21,892 nt of DNA, taken from a virus. A program made the translations under genes and the position numbers. Position 1 is the first letter of the stretch; every line of letters begins with the position of its first letter. This document shows positions 1 to 9,072 of this stretch, piece by piece. Location: positions 1-21,892 of the IMG/VR virus record IMGVR_UViG_3300046011_007693; one strand, 5' to 3'. The notes beneath the pieces are model-generated. The model searched no databases. It saw only the letters and a list, made by a program, of their open reading frames with translations, and was not told the DNA's origin.

Positions 1-22
1 GGGACTTAGGGGTAAATAAAGC

Positions 23-1780
23 ATGCTCTCTGCAGAGCAGATTGTCGAACTGTACCGCAATCGACAGATGAAACTCGGTCCGCTGTACGAGCAGATGCGC
101 AACGTACGCGACCTTGCCAATGGCGAAATTGTCGTTCCGCTCAACGAGTTGGACCGTTCTGCCAAATCGAATGTCGCCAATCTGTTGGTAACCGGCCTCG
201 ACCAGATGTCAATGCGCATTTCGTCGACAATGCCTTCGCCGTATTTCCCGCCAGTCAAAGACGGTTCTGACCGCTCAAAGAGTTATGCGCGCATGCGTCG
301 CAAGGCAATGCTGTCTTTCTGGGACCACAACAAGATGAACATGAAGATGCGCCGACGTGCGCGTCACTTGTTGGCATACTCGCAATCCGCAGTCTTCTTG
401 AAGCCAGACTTCCGCACCCTGATGCCCAAGTGGGTGGTGCGCAATCCGCTTGATACGTTCCCTGCTCCTGTTGAGGACCAGGACGACATGCTCCCAGCAG
501 ACTGCATCTTCACCCACAAGGTGACGGCAGCCTGGTTGCTACAGAACTACGGAGACTTGGTGTCTGGTCAGTTGCGTATGGGCGACGTCGACAGCGACTC
601 GCGCTACACACTGCTTGAATACGTTTCGGCTGATGCTCTGCAACTCGTCGTAATGGGCGCAGAAGACAACCCAGAACTGTCACCGGCGCAGCGCGCTGGA
701 ATGCAGGAGATGCTGCTTGAGGGAATCCCGAACCGCACTGGCATGCCGCTTGCCGTGGTTGCAAACCGCATCACGCTTGACAAGCCACGTGGTCAGTTCG
801 ACGGAATCCTTGGGATGTACTACACGCGCGCCCGCTTGCAGGCTCTTACCGAAATCGCAATCGAACGCGGTATCTTCCCAGAGGAATACTTGGTTGCACG
901 CACTGGCGAGAACCCGGAAATCGTGCAGTTGGCCGACAGCAAGAACGGCATCCTGGGCATCGTCCGTGGCGGAGATATACGAAGTCAAGACCTGAACCCT
1001 GGATACAAGACCTACGAAGCACTGGACAGACTCGAGCGTCAGGAACGACTCGAGGGAGCAATCCCGGCAGAGTTCGGTGGCGAATCAGCAACTAACATCC
1101 GCACTGGCCGCCGTGGCGAAAACGTATTGTCGGCAACCGTCGACTTCCGCGTGCAAGAAGCACAGGCAGTGTTCGAAGCCTCGCTGCTCGAAGAGGACAA
1201 AATCGCCATCGCAATCGAAAAGGCGTACTGGGGCGAAATGCCCAAGATGTTCTTCCTGCCATCGCGCGTGTCGACTGGTCAAGAGACATACGTACCCAGC
1301 AAGATTTGGGAAACCGATTTCCACTACGTTTCGTATTCGGCTGCTGGTTCGGATGTCAACTCGCTCATCATTGGACTTGGTCAGCGACTCGGCACCGGCA
1401 TGATGAGCAAGGAATCCGCACGCGAAGCAGACCCACTCATTTCCGACCCAGAGTTGGAACACGACAGAATCATTGCAGAAGGCGTAGAGGCAGCGCTGCT
1501 GTCGAGCATTCAGCAGCAGGCCGTCAATCCAGCCGGTCCTTACCAGCCAGAAGACCTCGCGCATCTCGTCAAACTCGTAATGGAGCAGGACGTGTCGCTA
1601 TACGAAGCAGTAGAACGCACCAACAGGCGCGCGCAAGAACGGCAGGCCACAGCCATGCCGACGGGCGCGCCAGAAACCATGCCCGGGCTGGCGCTTCCTG
1701 GCATGGGCGCAGAAGCGCCGGTGGCAGGACCGGGGGGCGAACCTAGCCTGGAGCAACTCTTAGCGCAAATCGGAGGCTGA
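23..1780 (+). CDS. Portal protein
   Basis: Predicted portal: the dodecameric ring at one capsid vertex through which DNA is packaged and ejected. The 585-aa length is normal for portals of short-tailed phages. The N-terminal third is helical and basic (residues 1-120), followed by the segment VRNPLDTFPAPV near residues 139-150, which resembles the wing region of actinophage portals. A long helical stretch at about 340-405 would suit the stem/crown. The last 40 residues are Pro/Gly/Ala-rich and end in a short acidic helix, a common portal tail. The start ATG has an AGGGG Shine-Dalgarno 10 nt upstream. The gene order portal, then scaffold, then capsid supports the call. The terminase, normally just upstream, would lie outside the window; the first 22 bases hold only stops and a ribosome site. 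Family assignment is by recognition of overall pattern, not by a search. Confidence 0.87.
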   Translation: MLSAEQIVELYRNRQMKLGPLYEQMRNVRDLANGEIVVPLNELDRSAKSNVANLLVTGLDQMSMRISSTMPSPYFPPVKDGSDRSKSYARMRRKAMLSFWDHNKMNMKMRRRARHLLAYSQSAVFLKPDFRTLMPKWVVRNPLDTFPAPVEDQDDMLPADCIFTHKVTAAWLLQNYGDLVSGQLRMGDVDSDSRYTLLEYVSADALQLVVMGAEDNPELSPAQRAGMQEMLLEGIPNRTGMPLAVVANRITLDKPRGQFDGILGMYYTRARLQALTEIAIERGIFPEEYLVARTGENPEIVQLADSKNGILGIVRGGDIRSQDLNPGYKTYEALDRLERQERLEGAIPAEFGGESATNIRTGRRGENVLSATVDFRVQEAQAVFEASLLEEDKIAIAIEKAYWGEMPKMFFLPSRVSTGQETYVPSKIWETDFHYVSYSAAGSDVNSLIIGLGQRLGTGMMSKESAREADPLISDPELEHDRIIAEGVEAALLSSIQQQAVNPAGPYQPEDLAHLVKLVMEQDVSLYEAVERTNRRAQERQATAMPTGAPETMPGLALPGMGAEAPVAGPGGEPSLEQLLAQIGG

Positions 1781-1781
1781 T

Positions 1782-2156
1782 ATGGCAAATCGTTTTGACC
1801 TGCAGAACCCGGCGGCAAAGATTGCAAAGTCAGCCGCAAAGGGACAAACCTACGGCAAGGCCACAGAGCAGATGGCAAGCCAGTCGGCAGTGCCAATGGG
1901 TCCTTCACCTTCGGATGTTTCGGCTGGCCGCACAGCACGTCAGTCAGCAAAACTCACCTCAATTGGCGCACCTACGCAGCGCCCAGACGAACCAATTACT
2001 GCTGGCGCCAATTTTGGACCAGGTCCAAACATGTTCCAGGCTGGAATCCCGATGGTTTCGCAGACCAACATGGCGTTGGAAGAACTGCGGGCCATCGCAA
2101 TGGCATTCCCAAACGACGACCTGGATGATTTGCTGTCCCGCTACGGGATTGGCTGA
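1782..2156 (+). CDS. Small protein of unknown function after portal
   Basis: A 124-aa protein that starts 1 nt after the portal stop behind a strong GGAGG site, so it is translated with the portal. The first 85 residues are Ala/Ser/Gln/Pro-rich, probably disordered. The C-terminal 30 residues contain a likely amphipathic helix (ALEELRAIAMAFPNDDLDDL) ending in RYGIG. No signal peptide or membrane segment is visible. Its stop overlaps the ATG of the giant downstream gene (TGATG), indicating translational coupling. I do not recognise a family. Its place between portal and internal proteins suggests a minor virion or assembly factor, for example a small head or portal-associated protein, but this is inference from position only. 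Confidence 0.75.
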   Translation: MANRFDLQNPAAKIAKSAAKGQTYGKATEQMASQSAVPMGPSPSDVSAGRTARQSAKLTSIGAPTQRPDEPITAGANFGPGPNMFQAGIPMVSQTNMALEELRAIAMAFPNDDLDDLLSRYGIG

Positions 2157-5100
2157 TGCTTTACAACAACCTTTTCCCCGAGGACCGGGAGTACCTGCTG
2201 AGTTTGCAGCAGGACATGAACACTGCCCAGTACCAGTTCAGCCCTCAGTACTCGCAGTCCATGGCAATGAAGTTGAATCAAATCAACTATCGCGCACCAT
2301 GGCTGTCGCCAGAGGTACAACTCTCGCTTGCCAAGGCAGGCGCCAGTGCGGCAGCAATCGACGAAGTTGGCAGGATGGCCCAACAGCGCGAACTCGATTC
2401 GTTTGAACAGAGAAGAGATGCAGTTGGCAATCTTCCAACACCTGTCCGCGCCGTATTCGACGGCCTGAGTTTTGCCAAGCGCATTGCTTCAAAGACATTC
2501 CAGTTGGCGATTCCAGCGCCAGCAGAAGCCATTGCTGGTGGCATTACCAATCTTGTCGGCCCAGTAGCAAGTGCGGCGGCGCGTCCAGCCAAGTGGGCAT
2601 CGCGTTGGTCGCTTGCTGCTTTGATGAGCGTTCCGGAATACGCCAACACGGTACTCGGACAGATGTGGACCGGGGCTGGTCTTGACATTCCAGGAATGAT
2701 GTCAGCAAGCACATTCCAAACCATGCTCGACAATCCCGAAGAGCAGGGAGTTGGCTGGCTGCCCAACGCACAAATCGTGGAAGAACAGGCGGCACGCGCA
2801 CGCGCAACTCGCGGCACCATCTACGGTTCTGCATTTACCCTGGGCCGCGGAGTCATGTCGGCTGGCGGAATCTTCCGCGAAGAAGACATGGCCTATCGCT
2901 ATGGCTCGGGCGTAATCGACGCAATCTTCAACATTGTGCTGCCCGACCCCTCGAAGTACATTGCCAAGGGACTACGCACCGCCGAGTACGCAGCAGTGGC
3001 GATGAAGACCGGCGAAGCAATCGAAGTACTCCGAAAGGCCGGTACGCCATCGGCGGGATTGAAGGGCATTGTTCCGCTTCTCAGCGCAGAAGATGCCAAG
3101 TCCTTGCGCAGCGCACTTGGCCCCACGAAGCAAAAGATGCTCCGAGAAGCAGGACTCGGCATTGACTTTTCTGGCGCAACTTACAACGCACTCGAGTTCA
3201 ACAACTTCTTCCGCAGCAACCCATACGCAAAGAAACTTGTTGAAACTCTGCAAAACACAGACGACGCTGGCACCATCTGGGAAGACATCTTCGACGGCAA
3301 GATAACCACCGACATGGCGCTGCGCCTGAAGAATGCCAAGACAGAGGACCAGGTCATTTCGGCATTGACCAGCGGCTGGACCTACGGCGACCGCACACTG
3401 CAGGCCGGAATCGGAACCTACAAATACGAGCGCAATCTCGTCGGCAACAGCATTCGCAAGATGCGCGCATTCCAGCAGGTCCCAACCGAACAAATCGTGG
3501 TGTCTGGCGGAGACGTTGACAACCAGGAATCAATCCTGAACTTGACCCGCTCCTTGCGTGCAGGCGGCGCATCAGACGCAGAAATCAAGACGTTCCTTTC
3601 GGGCGACGAAAAGACAATCGGCGCACTCGAGGCTTTCTCCAAGTCGCCTCGCGCAACCCCAACAGCCAGAAAGAATGTCCTCAATACCTACAAGCGCTAC
3701 CTGAAGACCTATTTGCGCTCTTCTGGCGTACACGACCAGATGATTGAGGAAGTACTTAGCGGCGGAGAAATGACCATCGACGCGATGCGCTCGTACTTCC
3801 GCAGCCGCACGGGCGTTGAAACGGACAACGGTCTGATTCGCGCACTCTATGAACAGGTCAAGGACAGACTCGACCCCGACTTCGTGAACGAAGTGTTGGA
3901 TGGGGCTGGCTTCACCAAGCGCGACATTCAGTTGCTGCAGCCAGCGCAACTTGTCGACTTGTTGAACCGAGTCCAAATCCTTCCGGATACACGTGTCATT
4001 CGCCGTCTTACCCGCGGTTCATTGTTCCGCAAATTGCTGTCGGACAGCGAGGGCAAGCAACTTATTCCCAAGTTGCCCATCACGAGCCGCATGCCATGGC
4101 GCACAGTTGATGTCGTGCCCAAGGCACTGCGTCAGGAGTACGACGAAATCAACGATGAAATCCGCAGACTTGAGCAGTTGAAGGGTCCGGCACGACAGGC
4201 AGCCTCGGAGCGAATCGACGAACTAAAAGACCGTGCGGTCAGCATGACCGAACAGAAGCGCAGGCCAGTGCTAACCGGCGAGCAGCGCCTTTCTTTGGCA
4301 TTTGCCGAACTCCTACAGCAGCGAGTTTGGAAGGTCGCGCAGTTGGCGACTGGTGGATATGTAGTTCGCAACATGCTTGACGCACAGGTCCGCATGGCTG
4401 CCGGTGGCATCAATCAGTTCAAGCACCCAATTGACTACATCAATGCGGTGATTGGCAAGCGCTACGGCAAGACGATTACCGGTGTCGATGTCACCGACCT
4501 TGGAGTGTCGGCAGGCAAGCGAGCCCTCGAAGAGGGCGCCGAAGCCGCCGAAGCCGGTGTGCGGTCGAAGTACTGGGAGCGCAGCAGGCAAGAAGATGTC
4601 TACGAAGACTTGCGCGAGGCCTTCGTTGGTGCTTCTTCACGCTTCGGTTGGAGCGCCAGCGACAGCGTCAGGCACCGTTACAAGTCCGGGTCATTCACCC
4701 TGGTTACTAGGGCAAGCGGGCCAAAACGTTATCTGTCGCGTTACCACACAGACGGAGTCATCCAGTCCGCCCAGAAGACACTCACGGACGAGTTCCAGTC
4801 CCGCGCTGCAGTCGCACTCAGTGCCGGAAAGACAGATGAGCAAGTTGTAGATGAACTCATAAAGTTCATGGACAACGAGAGGACGCATGCGTTTAGAAGT
4901 GTAGACGCTCTCTTCTCTGATGGCATTGAGTTCTACGACAGGACAAAAGACGCACCATTCAAGTTCCCACCCCTGTCCATAAAGCAGTTGAAGAAGGACG
5001 ACCCAGAGTTCTATCGCTCGATTCTTGATGCGTACTTCCGCCACATCGTCATCGACAACGTCAGGTACAACACCGGAAACCTTGATGACGTCTTGTTTCT

Positions 5101-7282
5101 CTTTGCCCATAATGCTGTTGGCAATCTTGACGACACCAGGATTCTCAGAGTTGACGACTTCAAGTTGAAGCCCAAAGAAAAGGTCAAAGTGGGCCAAAGG
5201 CGCACGGTTGAAATTGCCGGTGAGAAAGTCTCTGGCATTGTTCGCAGGATTGAGGGCGACGAGTACACCTTTGTGCCCATCGCCGTGGACAACGCGGCAA
5301 CTGCGGGCAAGAACGGTCTGGGTGCTAAGGAGGCACGCCGACTCATTGAGCGCGCCAAACTGTACGACGAAACCACCAAGAAGGGTCTTGCCGTCTCATA
5401 CCCGCGCGAGCAAATGATTACCTACCGTCCTGGCGGAAAGTTCGATTCACTCGAGCAGCGAACCATGGACGCAATGGACAAGTTGACCAACTGGTTCTTT
5501 GACGGCTTTTACGATACGGCTTCACGCACGCTGGAGAAGTCGGTTGTGTTCCGCCAGTTCTACTACGACGAAGTGGTCAAGCACATCGACCAGTTGTCGT
5601 ACGAAGAGGGCATGAAGTTGTACGCCGAAATCTACGAAAAGTCCAAGGGCGACATTCGCAAATACTTTGGCGAAAGCAAGTTGCGACAGAAGGTCACAAA
5701 GGCGATTGAGGACCTGCCAAATCGCAAGGGCGCCAAGGGCACTCTTACCGTCGAGGAACTCGACGACTACTCGCGCTTTGTTGGAATCCACAACACCAAA
5801 GAACTTCTGTACGACGCATCGTCACGCAACAATTTCCAAGACGCATTGCGTGTGGTGGCTCCGTTCGAAGCGGCATGGCGAGACGTACTTGGTCGTTACG
5901 CAAGTTTCGCCGTCACCGACAACATCCACATGTATCGCCAGTTCCACAAGGTGTATCACGGCCTGTCGCAGGCTGACCCGGACATGGATGGTCGTGGCTT
6001 CATCTATCGCGACCCCAACACAGGCGAACCAATGTTCACGTTCCCCATGTCGGGGACCATTGCCAAACTGTTCACCGGCACCGACTCGCCCTTGAGCGCA
6101 CCGCTGGCTCGTTTGTCTCAGGGCATCAGTTTCTATCCAGCGCTGGGACCAATGGCAAGTTTCTCGGTTTCACAACTCCTGCCAGATGTGCCCAAGTACG
6201 ACAAGTTGAAAGAACTTCTGCTTCCGTACGGCGAGGTTGGCTTCCTTGACGCAATCAACGTCACGCCATCCTGGCTGCAAAAGACCGCACCCGCAATCGC
6301 TGGCATGTTCACAAACCAGGTCTACATGAACACCGTGTACGGCAACACCTATATGGAGACCTTGCGTGCTTTGTCGGTCAACACCGAGAAGTACAACCTG
6401 AGCACCGAAGAGGGCGTGACCCAGTTGATGGCAGATGCCAGGACGCGCGCTCAGATTCTTACCCTTATGCGCGCCCTCGGTCAGTTCACGGGACCAGCAG
6501 CCCCAATCGTTGAGTTCAAGGTTCCGACTAAAAAGGGTGACAAGTTCGTTGACGAACTGATGAAGGAACTGCGCACCTTTGAGCAGGAGGACTACGACAG
6601 CGCAGTCGACAAGTTCCTGGGGCTGTACGGAGACGAGTTGGTTCTTTACCTGGGCTCCAAGAGCCGAGCCGTTGCCCAGGGTCTTGAGGCCACCGAAGAG
6701 TTCGGCGTCTGGGAGCGCGAGAACAGGGACCTAATCAACCAGTTCCCTGACACCGCCTACTTCATGGCTCCGCGCGGCGGAGGCGACTTCAGTTTCAGCG
6801 TTTGGGAACGGCAGTTGATTGAGGGCAAGCGTGAGCGCTTGACCGACCGCGAGATGATTGACCTGGCACAGAACCGCTTGGGCGCCGTCAAGTACCGAGC
6901 CGCTCGCCGCATGTTTGGACCGAATCCAAACGAACTGCAGCGCAATGCCCTGCGCAACTACCGCGACTACCTCAACGCCAAACTGCCCGGTTTCCCACGC
7001 CGAGCCCAGTTCGAGGCAAACAAACTGCAGAACGACATCGACCAGTTGTACAGGCTGGCAGATGACCCACGTCTCGACGGCAACGCAATCGCGGCTTCGG
7101 TTCGCGAATACTTGCGCGTGAGAATACAGGTCATGCAGTCCAATGACCTGATTAGTTTCCAGTCCAAAAAGGCCGCTACGGCAAGACAGCAACTTTACCA
7201 GTTGGGTGAGTCGCTCTCGTCCGCGAACCCTGAGTTTGATAGAATCTGGCAGCGTTTCTTGGTGCAGGAAGTGGATTTGTAA
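2156..7282 (+). CDS. Giant (1708 aa) predicted internal virion / DNA-ejection protein
   Basis: A single uninterrupted 5.1-kb gene, by far the largest in the window. Visible pieces: an N-terminal helical part; an Ala/Gly/Pro-rich, partly hydrophobic stretch at about 114-160 that could contact membrane; a charged coiled-coil candidate at about 658-703 (rich in E, R, K); a helical motif around 717-765 including LLQQRVWKVAQLATGGYVVR and HPIDYINAV; a beta-rich insert around 1010-1040; and a hydrophobic section around 1292-1410 with the order FYPALGPMASF, LLPYGEVGFLDAI and TPSWLQK. Helix-rich giants with such motifs recur in phages as internal or ejected proteins (general knowledge). I see no lytic transglycosylase signature, no protease motif and no convincing RNA polymerase motif. 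Start overlaps the preceding stop. It lies between portal and scaffold with three further likely cargo proteins. A MuF-like or polyvalent head protein is the main alternative. Confidence 0.6.
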   Translation: MLYNNLFPEDREYLLSLQQDMNTAQYQFSPQYSQSMAMKLNQINYRAPWLSPEVQLSLAKAGASAAAIDEVGRMAQQRELDSFEQRRDAVGNLPTPVRAVFDGLSFAKRIASKTFQLAIPAPAEAIAGGITNLVGPVASAAARPAKWASRWSLAALMSVPEYANTVLGQMWTGAGLDIPGMMSASTFQTMLDNPEEQGVGWLPNAQIVEEQAARARATRGTIYGSAFTLGRGVMSAGGIFREEDMAYRYGSGVIDAIFNIVLPDPSKYIAKGLRTAEYAAVAMKTGEAIEVLRKAGTPSAGLKGIVPLLSAEDAKSLRSALGPTKQKMLREAGLGIDFSGATYNALEFNNFFRSNPYAKKLVETLQNTDDAGTIWEDIFDGKITTDMALRLKNAKTEDQVISALTSGWTYGDRTLQAGIGTYKYERNLVGNSIRKMRAFQQVPTEQIVVSGGDVDNQESILNLTRSLRAGGASDAEIKTFLSGDEKTIGALEAFSKSPRATPTARKNVLNTYKRYLKTYLRSSGVHDQMIEEVLSGGEMTIDAMRSYFRSRTGVETDNGLIRALYEQVKDRLDPDFVNEVLDGAGFTKRDIQLLQPAQLVDLLNRVQILPDTRVIRRLTRGSLFRKLLSDSEGKQLIPKLPITSRMPWRTVDVVPKALRQEYDEINDEIRRLEQLKGPARQAASERIDELKDRAVSMTEQKRRPVLTGEQRLSLAFAELLQQRVWKVAQLATGGYVVRNMLDAQVRMAAGGINQFKHPIDYINAVIGKRYGKTITGVDVTDLGVSAGKRALEEGAEAAEAGVRSKYWERSRQEDVYEDLREAFVGASSRFGWSASDSVRHRYKSGSFTLVTRASGPKRYLSRYHTDGVIQSAQKTLTDEFQSRAAVALSAGKTDEQVVDELIKFMDNERTHAFRSVDALFSDGIEFYDRTKDAPFKFPPLSIKQLKKDDPEFYRSILDAYFRHIVIDNVRYNTGNLDDVLFLFAHNAVGNLDDTRILRVDDFKLKPKEKVKVGQRRTVEIAGEKVSGIVRRIEGDEYTFVPIAVDNAATAGKNGLGAKEARRLIERAKLYDETTKKGLAVSYPREQMITYRPGGKFDSLEQRTMDAMDKLTNWFFDGFYDTASRTLEKSVVFRQFYYDEVVKHIDQLSYEEGMKLYAEIYEKSKGDIRKYFGESKLRQKVTKAIEDLPNRKGAKGTLTVEELDDYSRFVGIHNTKELLYDASSRNNFQDALRVVAPFEAAWRDVLGRYASFAVTDNIHMYRQFHKVYHGLSQADPDMDGRGFIYRDPNTGEPMFTFPMSGTIAKLFTGTDSPLSAPLARLSQGISFYPALGPMASFSVSQLLPDVPKYDKLKELLLPYGEVGFLDAINVTPSWLQKTAPAIAGMFTNQVYMNTVYGNTYMETLRALSVNTEKYNLSTEEGVTQLMADARTRAQILTLMRALGQFTGPAAPIVEFKVPTKKGDKFVDELMKELRTFEQEDYDSAVDKFLGLYGDELVLYLGSKSRAVAQGLEATEEFGVWERENRDLINQFPDTAYFMAPRGGGDFSFSVWERQLIEGKRERLTDREMIDLAQNRLGAVKYRAARRMFGPNPNELQRNALRNYRDYLNAKLPGFPRRAQFEANKLQNDIDQLYRLADDPRLDGNAIAASVREYLRVRIQVMQSNDLISFQSKKAATARQQLYQLGESLSSANPEFDRIWQRFLVQEVDL

Positions 7283-8113
7283 ATGGTTGAAACAGGCAAC
7301 AACATGGACCAGAATGCGGGTCAGGGCGTATCCGACTTCAGCATGGCGTTATCCTCGCTGCCAATAACCCCAACCCCTCAACGCAAGTTCACTGGTTTCT
7401 CGCCAAACCTAACCCCGCAAGAAATCCAAGAAATCCAGAACGACGCGAACATTAGGTTCAGTCAAATCACCAAGCCAAGAGTTATTGGCGGAGTCCTCGA
7501 GCCCTCCTACTACGACACCTACGTTCGTGGCGCAGTGCTGTTTGACGAGCAGGGCAGGGTTGCTGGCAAGCAGTACGACATCAGCGACCCCTTCGTGGTT
7601 GCTAGGCAGATGTACAAAATGAGCACGGCTGAGCGAATCAGGGTTGCCAAGGAACTCGAGCGCATTGGCTGGTATGGCAACAGCAAAGTTAGCGAAGCCC
7701 TGATGAACGGAATTGGCTGGGCTGACGAAGACGAGCGAGTGTGGGGCAAACTGCTCAGCATTGCCAACACCGCACAAAAGCCATGGTCGGATGTCGTCGG
7801 CATGCTTGGCACATTTGCAACCGTGCAAACTGGTGGCGGCGTAACAGTGCGAGTCACGTCCGATGAGGACGCCATGGCGTATGCGCGCGAAGCATTCTTT
7901 TCTCGTCTGGGCAGGGCTCCAACCAAGAAGGAACTGGCAGACGCAATCGACTTCATCCAGAACAAGGAGCGCTCAGCCGTTAGGGCAGGCCAGCAGATGC
8001 CAAGCAGCCAGGTCAGCGCAGCGGGCTTTGCAGAGGCTGCTGACCCGACAGCAAAGACATCATGGGGTCTTGGTAACGCAATCGCAATCGCAATGAATGC
8101 GCTAGGTCAATGA
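7283..8113 (+). CDS. Predicted internal virion protein (276 aa)
   Basis: Starts immediately after the stop of the 1708-aa gene, with AGGAAGTGG as a ribosome site. A disordered N-terminus (residues 1-45) is followed by mixed alpha/beta sequence. Around residues 190-235 there is a compact helical motif (AREAFFSRLGRAPTKKELAD, then AIDFIQNKERS). I associate this motif with phage internal or structural proteins that carry DNA-ejection functions, but no enzyme motif is present. The C-terminus is Ala-rich (GNAIAIAMNALGQ), potentially amphipathic. Its stop codon overlaps the next start (ATGA), so it belongs to the same translationally coupled block as the giant protein and the two genes after it. The likely role is cargo or core protein of the capsid; an alternative is a head-tail accessory protein. 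Confidence 0.6.
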   Translation: MVETGNNMDQNAGQGVSDFSMALSSLPITPTPQRKFTGFSPNLTPQEIQEIQNDANIRFSQITKPRVIGGVLEPSYYDTYVRGAVLFDEQGRVAGKQYDISDPFVVARQMYKMSTAERIRVAKELERIGWYGNSKVSEALMNGIGWADEDERVWGKLLSIANTAQKPWSDVVGMLGTFATVQTGGGVTVRVTSDEDAMAYAREAFFSRLGRAPTKKELADAIDFIQNKERSAVRAGQQMPSSQVSAAGFAEAADPTAKTSWGLGNAIAIAMNALGQ

Positions 8114-9072
8114 TGGCACCGAAACCCAAAAAACCAAAGAAGCCAAAGGTGCAGGACTGGCGCGAACAGTTCAAGGTTCAGTTCCCTCAGTTCGGTTCGA
8201 TGTTCGATGGCGGTGAGGGAGAGGCTAAGGCACGCGCCACCCTCGGGGAAGACCTCATCAATCTTTTCATTGACTTCGCCCAAAATCCAGACCAGTACGA
8301 CCTGACAACCGATGCTGGCAGAGCGGCGTGGATAGCCAAGGTTCAGGGCACGAAACTTTATACGGCCACGGATAAAGCCAAGCGCGACTGGGCTCTTCTC
8401 GGTCAGGCAGACAAAGACGACCAAATCAACGACAAGATGGTTGAACTGCGCAGCCAGTTCGGAGAACTAGAACTTGACGACACGCAGTTGCGCGACCTTG
8501 CCACCTACAGCCTGAGCACCAAGGCAAGCGAACTGCAGACCAACTACTACGCATACTCAATCGTCTCGACTCGCCAGGCAACCGCAGGTGGTCCTCCGGC
8601 CCTTGGAGAAACGGATGTCGCTACGCAGTTGAAGCAGGCCCTGAAGCGCTACAACTACAACCCTCCAGGACTGGACGACCAGATTCGTTCTGCGCTCACC
8701 GGACAGCCGTATCTTGGCACGACCTACACCCAGGACATGCTCATCAAGAAAGCCAAAGACAACGCGAAAATCATGTACTCGCAGTTCAGCGAGCAGTTTG
8801 ACCAGGGCTACACCATGGAGGATGTGTTCGAGCCGTACCGCAACCTCGCGGCACAGACCCTCGAGATGAATCCCATGGACATCAACATGGACGACCCGAA
8901 GTTCTCCATTGTCTTCAATAAGCGCCCAGATGGAACCAGCCTGACGGCTGACGACTTCCAGTTTGCGCTCCGCAGCGACCCCAAGTTCGGCTGGACCAAG
9001 ACACGTGCCGCCAGGAACGAGGCCATGAAGATGATTGACTTCCTTGAGCGCAACTGGGGGTTGATGCAATGA
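8110..9072 (+). CDS. Predicted internal virion protein (320 aa), basic N-terminus
   Basis: Begins with a Lys/Pro-rich basic tail (residues 1-16, repeated KPK units) that could bind packaged DNA. The rest is helical and acidic/Gln-rich, with pairs of helices around 55-150 and 160-250, and ends with a helix, MKMIDFLERNWGLMQ. Start may be either of two tandem ATGs (8110 or 8113); the first overlaps the previous stop and has AGGT nearby. No membrane segment, cysteine cluster or enzyme motif is visible. It is coupled to both neighbours by stop/start overlaps. I do not recognise a named family. From position and composition it is probably a packaged structural protein working with the 276- and 400-aa products. 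Confidence 0.58.
   Translation: MMAPKPKKPKKPKVQDWREQFKVQFPQFGSMFDGGEGEAKARATLGEDLINLFIDFAQNPDQYDLTTDAGRAAWIAKVQGTKLYTATDKAKRDWALLGQADKDDQINDKMVELRSQFGELELDDTQLRDLATYSLSTKASELQTNYYAYSIVSTRQATAGGPPALGETDVATQLKQALKRYNYNPPGLDDQIRSALTGQPYLGTTYTQDMLIKKAKDNAKIMYSQFSEQFDQGYTMEDVFEPYRNLAAQTLEMNPMDINMDDPKFSIVFNKRPDGTSLTADDFQFALRSDPKFGWTKTRAARNEAMKMIDFLERNWGLMQ

Noticed and set aside
1-22. Possible 3' end of an upstream gene (terminase)
   Set aside because: Only 22 bases with stops in two frames (7-9 and 17-19); too little to assign a gene.
1085-1564. 159-aa - strand open frame inside the portal gene
   Set aside because: Fully inside a strong portal gene; the product has no recognisable pattern and looks like antisense of high-GC codons.
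4691-5197. 168-aa - strand open frame inside the giant gene
   Set aside because: Antisense to coding sequence that is continuous in the + frame; no supporting ribosome site or operon context.
2156-7282. N4-type virion RNA polymerase, suggested by the N4-gp56 capsid family
   Set aside because: The protein is about half the N4 enzyme's size and I could not see polymerase motifs. The capsid family occurs in many phages without such an enzyme. A structure search could reopen this.
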